DNA of 5,435 nt from JAKQHY01 sp034429675. GTDB lineage: Bacteria; Chloroflexota; Anaerolineae; B4-G1; SLSP01. Numbering within the stretch: the stretch's first letter is position 1; every line of letters begins with the position of its first letter. The notes under the pieces were generated by a model. It saw nothing but the letters and a program-made list of their open reading frames with translations. It did not search any database and had not been told where the DNA came from. Location: NCBI GenBank assembly GCA_034429675.1, contig DAOUFX010000566.1, positions 1-5,435 on the forward strand, given 5' to 3'. Of the stretch, positions 1-5,387 are shown one piece after another. The position numbers were made by a program, and so were the translations under genes.

Positions 1-33
1 TTTCGAGCGGGGGTACCCGCTCGAAAAAACACC
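1..33. repeat. Perfect 11-bp inverted repeat, copy A of an intergenic palindromic element
   Basis: TTTCGAGCGGG (1-11) and CCCGCTCGAAA (16-26) form a perfect 11-bp stem around the loop GGTA. Positions 16-33 repeat positions 93-110 with 16 of 18 bases identical (CCCGCTCG, three variable bases, AAACACC). The window edge cuts the left flank, so a T tract on the minus strand cannot be judged and a terminator role is open. Confidence 0.6.
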
Positions 34-67
34 TCCTTTTATCCCTTCTGCCGAACGGCGAATTTTG

Positions 68-109
68 AAAAGAGTGTTGTGCAGACGGGAGACCCGCTCG
101 CACAAACAC
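68..109 (-). terminator. Second hairpin with T-rich tail, possible back-up terminator or intergenic palindrome
   Basis: On the minus strand GTGTTTGTGC (109-100) pairs with GCACAACAC (82-74) with one bulged base. An inner CGGG/CCCG stem closes a TCT loop, and TCTTTT follows (73-68). The inner GAG/TCT positions are mostly wobble or mismatched. It lies directly after the main terminator and shares an 18-base block with the hairpin at 1-26, so it may instead be one copy of a small dispersed palindromic repeat. Confidence 0.5.
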
Positions 110-110
110 C
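93..110. repeat. Copy B of the 18-bp intergenic repeat
   Basis: CCCGCTCGCACAAACACC matches 16-33 at 16 of 18 positions, 77 bp apart in direct orientation. In both copies the CCCGCTC half is one arm of a hairpin, which suggests two members of one palindromic family rather than chance. Confidence 0.55.
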
Positions 111-122
111 TTCTCTGGAAAC

Positions 123-156
123 AATAACGGGGGAGCCGGTTAGCTCCCCCGTTATT
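123..156 (-). terminator. Intrinsic terminator of the nuclease gene, probably bidirectional
   Basis: AATAACGGGGGAGC (123-136) and GCTCCCCCGTTATT (143-156) form a perfect 14-bp stem around the six-base loop CGGTTA. The stem ends 16 bases beyond the stop codon of the gene. On the minus strand it is followed by GTTTCC, a short T tract. On the plus strand it is followed by ATTTTG, so it may also stop transcription coming the other way from outside the window. Confidence 0.85.
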
Positions 157-172
157 ATTTTGCACTAACGGC

Positions 173-3100
173 TTAAGGCGTCTGGCGCATCACCAGCGGC
201 AGGAAGACGAAGAAGTCCTCCGCGGCGGCCGCAACCGTGAAGGAAGCGGAATCCGAGCCGCCTCCGGCGGTCGCCGACGTGAAGGACGCGACGTTCACGA
301 CCGTCTGGCCTGACAACGCCGGATCGCTGCCGAGCGTCGCCGTGAAAACCAACGCCAGCGGCGATCCCTGAACCATGTCACCGGTCCAGGTGATGGTATT
401 GCCAACCTGAATGGCGCCGGCGGGCGCAGCGCCGACCCAGCCGCCAAACGTCAGCGCCGACGGCAAGGCGTCAACCAGAACCACGTCTGCAGCGGTCGCT
501 GCCACGAGGTTGCTCAGCTCGATCGTATAGGTGACCACGCCACCCAAGGCGACGTTCGCTTCCGGCGCGACCGTCTTGACGATGGACAGCTCCGACGATT
601 CGGCGACCACCGTCAGTGGGGCAGCATCCGCGCCGGACAGGCCGCCGTCGGCGACGAAGCGCGCGGTGTTGGTGATCGTCTGCCCGTACAGGAGCGGATC
701 GTTATGCAACGTTGCGGTGAAGACGACGGTAGCGATGCCACCCGGCTCAAGACTGCCGGACCACGTCACCACGTCAGCGGATTGCGTCGCCGTAGATTGC
801 CACACCCAGCCGCCGAAGTCGAGCTCCGCCGGCAAGGCATCGGTGACCAGGATGCCCGTAGCGATCGTGTCAACCGGGTTGTACATCCGAAGCGTATAAG
901 TAACCGTCCCGCCCAAAGCGACGTCGGTGGCCGGCGAGACAGTCTTCTCAATGAACAAAGCCGGTTCGATCTCCACCATAAATGACGCCGAGTCGGAGCC
1001 GGTCATCGTCCCGGCGGCCACGTAGCTCACCGTATTGGTGATGGACTCCATATACGGCGCATCCGCGCGGATGACGGCGGTGAAAACGATGGACACCGTG
1101 TTGCCGGACGCCAGATCGCCCGACCAGGTGATCGTGTCGTTAGACTGCTCGGCGCCGGATTGCTGCACCCACTCGCCGAAATCGAGGGTGGCAGGCAACG
1201 TGTCGTTCAAGGCGACGTCGCCGACCAGCGCTGCGCTGGGATTGTGCAACATCAGCGTGTACGTGACCACATCGCCGGGCGCAGGTTCGACGGCAACGAC
1301 GGATTTCTCGATCTCCAGAGCCATCTCGCCGCCGATCTCAAAGGTTGCGCTGGCTTCACCGGGGTCGGAATTATCCGCCGTAAACTCGGCCGTGTTCACC
1401 ACCGGATGCGCATAGAAGAACGAGTCCGCGCGCACGGAGGCCACAAAGGAAATCTCAACCGGTTCGCTCTCGGTGAGCGTACCGGACCAGGTCACCACGT
1501 CGTCGGTTACAGACGCGCCGGCGGGATGATCGAGCCAGTCCATAAAGGTCACTTCCCAGGGCAACACATCCACCAGCTGAACGCCGGTAGCCGGAATCGA
1601 ACTGTCGTTGCGCAGCACCAACGTATACGTCACCAGATCGCCGGGGAAGACGCCGGCGGTCGGAACCACCGATTTCGTCAGAGTTACCTGCGCCGAGTCC
1701 CACAGCGTGAACGTCGCCTGGACCGGGTCGTGATCGGAAACACTATACGCCTCGGCGGGGTCGGATTCCCAACCGGTGGGGAAATCGGAGTTGGTGTGCA
1801 ACGGCATAAAGAAGTCCATCTTCTCGAACAGCGCCGCCGAAACCAGAATATGATCCAACACCTGCGACACACCATTGTAAATGTAGGAATACCGTCCCTC
1901 AGGCGGCACGGTATAGAACGTGTCGGTGAGCATTCCCGTGGTCTGCAAGACCTGCAACGGCGCCGAATCCATGAAATCGTTCAAATCCCCGGCCACCACC
2001 ACGTTTTCCTGCCCGTCGGCCTGCAACTCTGCGACAAAGGCGGCAATCAATTGCGCCTGTTCCAGGCGGCGCTGCTCATCGGCGGCTACGCCGATGCCTG
2101 ACTTGAGATGTGCGCCAATGAACGTCACCGGCACCGGCGGATTGGCCAGGGTAAAGGTTCCGGTCAACACCACCGGGCGACGCGAAAAGAGCGGGTACTG
2201 GTTGATCGCCTGGCAAGTAGCCCAGATGGGATCGTAAGTGGAAGAACCGCTGCCCACGGAGGAACAGCCCTGCAAATCGGATGCGGCATCTAAAACAAAG
2301 ACATCGGGATTGTAGAGAACCGCAACGCCATGCCCACCCACATCGGGATGCGTGTAGGCCGACGCATACGTGTACCCCTGCGCCGCCAGCGCTGCAACCA
2401 AATCGTCGAGCACGGCCGTGATGGTGTACCCTCCATCGGAATCCCAGGTATCCATCGCCGCGATCTCTTCGAGACTGAGAATGGCGGGGCCGCCCAGGGC
2501 CACAATATTGCTCACCACTTTGTTAAGTTTGACTTCAGTGTCCAGTCCGTCGAAATTGAGCGTATTAAACGCGCCCAACGCCACCTGATACTGCCCCAGC
2601 GGCGGGTATTGCGGCAACGTGTCGGGCACGACCACCAGAGAGACGGCAGTCGGCTGGACTATCTGCTCCACCTTCCAGTTGTCGAACGTGTAGTGCAACG
2701 GGCCGGCGATGCCGAGCAGCACGTCGCCCACCACGTAATCGTCCGAAGCGACGATGCTGTCGTCCACACCCAGGCGGTAACCGTCGAAAGCGGCGATGTC
2801 GTCGCGCAAAATGCGGGACAGACCGGTTTCGCCGCGCACGAAGTAGTACTCGCCATAGGCGTTAGTCGGCCCGACCACCGTCACCGTCAGCGGGACCTCG
2901 ACCAGCATCCCCTCCAACGTCTCCAGGTACACATCCGCCGCCGCGCGGGTCGCCGGCGGGTTGAGCTCGATGGCGTGCGGCAGATCCACATTGTTGGACA
3001 TAATGGTCAGGACGTCACTGGCAGCAGTGGCGTTAATCTGCGTCGAGGCGTAGTACTCGTCCACATCCCCCGACACCTCCACCAAATCGCCAACGGCCAC

Positions 3101-5332
3101 GTTGTAAGGTCGCGCGTTGCGATAAACAAAGACGCCGTCCGAAGTGGCCGGATCGCCGTCGCCCACAACATCCTGGATAAAGAACCCTTTGACGCCGGGC
3201 GCCACCCCGATGACCACACCACACACGGTCACCGCATCCCCGTCCAGCGGGCTGGCCGCGCCGTTGCCCTGAATCGCGTAGATAGGCGTGTCGCCGGAGT
3301 CACAACCGGCGGTAATCCGCGTTTCAATCGCCGGGCCGCCGGCGAGCCCCATCCACTCATCGGCCAATGCGCCGTAGTCGGCGTTGACAATCGTCGCGCC
3401 GGCAGCGCCGGTAGCCGTCACACGGAAGCTCACCGTGAGCGCTTCGCCGGGCGCCAACGAAGCCGCCGTCCAACTGATCGTGTTCCCCACTTGCACACCG
3501 CCGTCAAGCGCCGCGTCCAGCGTGACATTGGCCGGAAGCGTGTCCGTCAGCACCAGGTTGTTGAGCGTGTCTGTAGTGTTGTTGGTTGCGATCAACGTGT
3601 AAACGTAGGGGCTCCCCGTGACCACGTACTGTGGCGCATATTTGCGCACGCGCAGAGCCGGCAACACGAGCTCCACAAGGTCTCCCTGAACACGCGGTTT
3701 GAGTTCGTAAGTAGAAGCGTAGCGTTCGGCAATGCCGGTTACTCGATAATCGTCGTACGCCTCAATCTCGCCGGTGTCTATGCCAGTATTCGCATCTATA
3801 TAAACCGTAACTGTGACGATCCCGTCAGTGAGCACCACGATGTCGTTGTACGCGAAATGCTGAACGCCGACCACCCGCCCCAGCACCCGCGTCAGCCACC
3901 CCAGGTTATCGGGACTGTTGAAATCGGACAGCAGCACGTCCCTGGGATACGGGACATCGGCAGGAGCGCCGTCCACCACGGTCACGTCGTCCACGTTATC
4001 GCCGGGGACAACCTGCAGCTCGCCTTGATACGCGCCCACCACGCCGGTCACCGTGACCAGGTCGCCCAACGTGACCGCAGGGACTGCGCCGTACTGGTCA
4101 AAACACTGCACGGCAATGCCGCCGGTAGCATCCTGGATGTAAAATTTGACATCGCCGGAGCCGGCGTAGAACCCGCCGGTGTACATCGTCGCGCGACCGG
4201 CCACCGTCACCAATTGCCCGGACATCCCGCGCGCCGCACCAATATCAACCAGTTGGCCGCCCACCGCCGTGTTGACCGGAGAGCCTTTTGTAGGCGTGAC
4301 CCAGTTGGAGGCGACAACCGCGTAATCAGCATTGGAGAGCTGCACATTGACATCGGGCGCCAATACGCTCACCGTGCGCGTCACCGACGCGCCCACAGCC
4401 AGCGATGCCACCGTCCAACTGATCAAATTCCCCGGCAACGCCACCCCGCCGTCCGAAATAGTCTGCGCGGTGACACTGAGGGGAAGTGTGTCGGTGATCA
4501 CCAGATCGGTGAGCGTTTGGCCGGTCCCCGCGTTGGACGCCACCAGGGTGTACGTGAAAACCTCGCCGATCGTCACCGAAATAGGGGCCGATTTCGACAG
4601 CGAAAGTTTCGCAGCGGAGCGCAATTTGTTGATATAGGTAGTGTTCGCGCCGCCATTGGGTGCGCCTAGAGTCAGAGCAGTCCCGGTCAAATTTACACTC
4701 CAATTACCCGCCGTCCGCGCCCCGGCCAAATCCGAGACCAACGCTGCGCCGGTGTTATTAGGCGTCACCGCAATGGTCACATCAGCCAACGCACCGAAAG
4801 TGCCAGGAGATGAATCCCAGTTCACCGCAAACCCACTGGCAGATAGGGTGTCATCCCCGTTTGTGCCATTGATGTCTACGTACACCACATCGGTGCCGCC
4901 CAAATTTCCCGGAAATGTAGCGCCATTGTCAATCAAATACGTCCCTGTCACCCACAAACTGAGATTCCAGTCCTCGTTTTCCGGATCGTAAGCGGTATCC
5001 TCAACTGCAATCGCCGAAGATCCCCCAATCACAATGATTGTGCCCTTGGAGAAACTCGGAGCTATTGCGCTCATCCCTGTAAATTTGTAACCGGAGTACT
5101 TGGATTCCGTGGACGAAGCGGAATCGCCCACATAGAATCCCTCCAGTTGCGCGGCAGTAAGGTTTTCCAGTAACACAACCTCAACCCACTCATCAGTAGT
5201 AAAATCTCCGCCTCCTCGAAAAAACTCATTGACAAGAATTTTCGGATTTGCCCCGGCCAACACCGGAGACGACACTGGCCAAAGTCCGACCAACAACGCC
5301 AACACCAACACCAACGAAGTCACACGTCGCAT
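173..5332 (-). CDS. Secreted multi-domain ExeM/NucH-like extracellular nuclease with EEP catalytic domain and six DUF11 repeats
   Basis: Seen: an uninterrupted 1719-codon frame ending in TAA. The start ATG at 5332-5330 is chosen because AAGGAGG lies 5 bases upstream and the protein then opens with a signal peptide. Domain order by residue: signal peptide 1-26; lamin-tail-like 28-235; DUF11 241-358; OB-like 360-456 and 462-556; DUF11 557-674; ExeM/NucH-type OB region 681-905; EEP nuclease 913-1210; four DUF11 repeats 1213-1705; tail FLPLVMRQTP. EEP catalytic positions are present (N923, E956, H1075, D1116, N1118, D1160, D1200, H1201). Family knowledge: lamin-tail + OB + EEP is the layout of ExeM/NucH secreted DNases, which cleave extracellular DNA with divalent metals. 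Inferred: a cell-surface or secreted DNase for nutrient (phosphate, nucleoside) scavenging or biofilm turnover. Odd: far longer than usual ExeM-type proteins because of the DUF11 arrays. No frameshift or truncation is seen. The gene stands alone in the window, so operon context is unknown. An EEP phosphatase specificity cannot be excluded. Confidence 0.95.
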   Translation of the reverse strand: MRRVTSLVLVLALLVGLWPVSSPVLAGANPKILVNEFFRGGGDFTTDEWVEVVLLENLTAAQLEGFYVGDSASSTESKYSGYKFTGMSAIAPSFSKGTIIVIGGSSAIAVEDTAYDPENEDWNLSLWVTGTYLIDNGATFPGNLGGTDVVYVDINGTNGDDTLSASGFAVNWDSSPGTFGALADVTIAVTPNNTGAALVSDLAGARTAGNWSVNLTGTALTLGAPNGGANTTYINKLRSAAKLSLSKSAPISVTIGEVFTYTLVASNAGTGQTLTDLVITDTLPLSVTAQTISDGGVALPGNLISWTVASLAVGASVTRTVSVLAPDVNVQLSNADYAVVASNWVTPTKGSPVNTAVGGQLVDIGAARGMSGQLVTVAGRATMYTGGFYAGSGDVKFYIQDATGGIAVQCFDQYGAVPAVTLGDLVTVTGVVGAYQGELQVVPGDNVDDVTVVDGAPADVPYPRDVLLSDFNSPDNLGWLTRVLGRVVGVQHFAYNDIVVLTDGIVTVTVYIDANTGIDTGEIEAYDDYRVTGIAERYASTYELKPRVQGDLVELVLPALRVRKYAPQYVVTGSPYVYTLIATNNTTDTLNNLVLTDTLPANVTLDAALDGGVQVGNTISWTAASLAPGEALTVSFRVTATGAAGATIVNADYGALADEWMGLAGGPAIETRITAGCDSGDTPIYAIQGNGAASPLDGDAVTVCGVVIGVAPGVKGFFIQDVVGDGDPATSDGVFVYRNARPYNVAVGDLVEVSGDVDEYYASTQINATAASDVLTIMSNNVDLPHAIELNPPATRAAADVYLETLEGMLVEVPLTVTVVGPTNAYGEYYFVRGETGLSRILRDDIAAFDGYRLGVDDSIVASDDYVVGDVLLGIAGPLHYTFDNWKVEQIVQPTAVSLVVVPDTLPQYPPLGQYQVALGAFNTLNFDGLDTEVKLNKVVSNIVALGGPAILSLEEIAAMDTWDSDGGYTITAVLDDLVAALAAQGYTYASAYTHPDVGGHGVAVLYNPDVFVLDAASDLQGCSSVGSGSSTYDPIWATCQAINQYPLFSRRPVVLTGTFTLANPPVPVTFIGAHLKSGIGVAADEQRRLEQAQLIAAFVAELQADGQENVVVAGDLNDFMDSAPLQVLQTTGMLTDTFYTVPPEGRYSYIYNGVSQVLDHILVSAALFEKMDFFMPLHTNSDFPTGWESDPAEAYSVSDHDPVQATFTLWDSAQVTLTKSVVPTAGVFPGDLVTYTLVLRNDSSIPATGVQLVDVLPWEVTFMDWLDHPAGASVTDDVVTWSGTLTESEPVEISFVASVRADSFFYAHPVVNTAEFTADNSDPGEASATFEIGGEMALEIEKSVVAVEPAPGDVVTYTLMLHNPSAALVGDVALNDTLPATLDFGEWVQQSGAEQSNDTITWSGDLASGNTVSIVFTAVIRADAPYMESITNTVSYVAAGTMTGSDSASFMVEIEPALFIEKTVSPATDVALGGTVTYTLRMYNPVDTIATGILVTDALPAELDFGGWVWQSTATQSADVVTWSGSLEPGGIATVVFTATLHNDPLLYGQTITNTARFVADGGLSGADAAPLTVVAESSELSIVKTVAPEANVALGGVVTYTIELSNLVAATAADVVLVDALPSALTFGGWVGAAPAGAIQVGNTITWTGDMVQGSPLALVFTATLGSDPALSGQTVVNVASFTSATAGGGSDSASFTVAAAAEDFFVFLPLVMRQTP
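176..217 (-). other. C-terminal FLPLVMR tail, putative surface-retention or sorting signal
   Basis: The last 14 residues are DFFVFLPLVMRQTP: an acidic residue, a short hydrophobic run, then an arginine and a polar end. From memory, many Chloroflexota secreted proteins end with a YLPLVLR-type motif, so this looks like a lineage-specific C-terminal signal. It is not LPXTG, PEP-CTERM or GlyGly-CTERM: it has no sorting motif followed by a full transmembrane helix and basic tail. The function is inferred only. Confidence 0.5.
218..1696 (-). repeat. Four tandem DUF11 repeats forming a C-terminal stalk (residues 1213-1705)
   Basis: Four copies of about 120-127 residues: 1213-1336, 1337-1456, 1457-1578 and 1579-1705. 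Each shows a lysine-containing start (LTKSV, IEKSV, IEKTV, IVKTV), then GDLVTYTL/GGTVTYTL, DVLP/DTLP/DALP, a tryptophan-bearing strand (MDWL, GEWV, GGWV, GGWV), VTWSG/ITWTG, and a closing VNTAEF/TNTVSY/TNTARF/VNVASF strand. DUF11 repeats are beta-sandwich modules common in surface and secreted bacterial proteins. Here they probably hold the nuclease away from the cell wall. The copies are clearly related in protein but well diverged in DNA, so the array looks old rather than recently amplified. Confidence 0.85.
1703..2596 (-). other. EEP (DNase I-like) catalytic domain (residues 913-1210)
   Basis: The motifs run in the expected order: AFNTLNF (N923), ILSLEEIA (E956), GGHGVAVLYNP (1000-1009), FSRRPVV (R1051/R1052), FIGAHLKS (H1075), VVAGDLNDF (D1116, N1118), YSYIYNGVSQVLDHILVS (D1160) and SVSDHDPV (D1200, H1201). 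By homology to DNase I and exonuclease III, these form the metal-binding and catalytic set for phosphodiester hydrolysis. Two departures from the usual ExeM-type motifs are visible: EEIAAM where EIEN is usual, and AHLK where NHLK or NHFK is usual. C1023 and C1040 bracket a serine-rich insert and may be disulfide-bonded. An active nuclease is likely; substrate preference (DNA, RNA or both) cannot be told from sequence. Confidence 0.92.
2618..3292 (-). other. ExeM/NucH-type OB-fold region preceding the nuclease domain (residues 681-905)
   Basis: The segment starts with YAIQGNGAASPLDGDAVTVCG and continues with KGFFIQD, GDGDPATSDGVFVY, VAVGDLVEVSGDVDEYY and STQIN. This closely follows the pattern 'IQG.g..SPl.G..VtveGvV...GFFlQD...DGDpaTSdGiFVy...v..GD.V.V.G.V.E....Tql' that I know from secreted ExeM/NucH nucleases and the YhcR OB-fold family. 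The later part (LEGMLVEV through YVVGDVLLGIAGPLHY) matches the beta-rich linker that normally leads into the EEP domain. Cysteines C677 and C704 flank the start and could form a disulfide. This is the strongest family-specific signature outside the catalytic domain. Confidence 0.85.
3311..4612 (-). other. Two DUF11 repeats enclosing a pair of OB-fold-like domains (residues 241-674)
   Basis: DUF11 copy 1 (241-358) carries FTYTLVASNAG, VITDTLP and ISWTVASLAVG. Copy 2 (557-674) carries YVYTLIATNN, VLTDTLP and ISWTAASLAPG. These are the typical strand signatures of this CARDB/Ig-like surface-protein repeat. Between them, residues 360-456 (FYIQDATGGI, then GDLVTVTGVVGAYQGELQV) look like the OB-fold domain found in NucH/YhcR-type nucleases. 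Residues 462-556 (VLGRVVGV, VLTDGIVTVTVYI, YRVTGIAERY) look like a second, more diverged OB fold. Each DUF11 copy ends in an unusual NADY-containing segment not seen in the C-terminal DUF11 copies. OB folds in this family are presumed to bind nucleic acid; that role is inferred here. Confidence 0.7.
4628..5251 (-). other. N-terminal lamin-tail-like (LTD) domain (residues 28-235)
   Basis: The stretch opens with KILVNEFF, a glycine-rich turn and DEWVEVV, close to the 'INEv...EwvEl' opening of bacterial lamin-tail domains, followed by alternating beta-type segments (GTIIVIGGS, TDVVYVDINGT). Bacterial LTD domains are common at the N-terminus of secreted EEP nucleases such as ExeM and are thought to serve in substrate or surface binding. 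The end of the domain is approximate because the glycine- and threonine-rich stretch after about residue 180 is not diagnostic. This part of the gene is also lower in GC (about 50% by hand count over 4861-5220) than the rest. Confidence 0.65.
5255..5332 (-). other. Sec signal peptide (residues 1-26)
   Basis: MRR gives a short positively charged n-region, VTSLVLVLALLVGLW a hydrophobic core, and PVSSPVLA a polar c-region. A signal peptidase I site is plausible after V24-L25-A26, just before GANPK. There is no lipobox cysteine, so lipoprotein anchoring is unlikely, and no twin-arginine motif of the Tat type. This places the mature protein outside the cytoplasmic membrane. Confidence 0.9.
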
Positions 5333-5337
5333 TTCTG

Positions 5338-5344
5338 CCTCCTT
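5338..5344 (-). promoter_or_regulatory. Shine-Dalgarno site of the nuclease gene
   Basis: Read on the minus strand the sequence is AAGGAGG-CAGAA-ATG, a seven-base match to the anti-Shine-Dalgarno with a 5-base spacer. It decides the start at 5332. A possible earlier in-frame TTG at 5365 has no such site and lies inside the heptamer repeat. Confidence 0.9.
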
Positions 5345-5352
5345 AAAAATAG

Positions 5353-5387
5353 TTTCAAATTTCAAATTTCAAGTTCCAGGTGCCAAG
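5353..5387. repeat. Degenerate 7-bp tandem repeat (heptamer array) in the 5' leader
   Basis: On the plus strand five 7-base units follow one another: TTTCAAA, TTTCAAA, TTTCAAG, TTCCAGG, TGCCAAG. TTGGAAA (5388-5394) is a possible weak sixth. Read with the gene, the units are TTTGAAA, CTTGAAA, CCTGGAA and CTTGGCA. The array ends 9 bases before the Shine-Dalgarno. From memory, similar TTGAAAC/TTGGCAC heptamer runs are frequent between genes in Chloroflexota. Whether it affects expression is unknown. Confidence 0.75.

Noticed and set aside
1..103. A minus-strand frame from GTG at 103, open for 34 codons to the window edge, with AAGG 5 bases upstream
   Set aside because: It runs through both hairpin repeats, starts just after a strong terminator and shows no motif. 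It can only be judged with sequence left of position 1.
531..2505. Several shorter open frames of about 60-310 codons on both strands inside the gene
   Set aside because: All overlap the nuclease gene in other frames, have no family features or good ribosome sites, and are expected in GC-rich DNA.
2330..4669. A 779-codon open frame on the plus strand, antisense to the nuclease gene
   Set aside because: It mirrors the codon bias of the true gene, is rich in H, R, Q and V without recognisable motifs, and the minus strand has clear protein families across the same bases.
5333..5365. An earlier in-frame TTG start at 5365, adding 11 residues
   Set aside because: It lies inside the heptamer repeat, lacks a ribosome binding site, and would put charged residues before the signal peptide. 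The ATG at 5332 has an ideal Shine-Dalgarno.
5345..5380. A TTGAAA / TATTTT pair resembling -35 and -10 boxes on the minus strand
   Set aside because: The spacer is 15 bases, the -35 is just a heptamer unit, and the transcript start would fall inside the Shine-Dalgarno.
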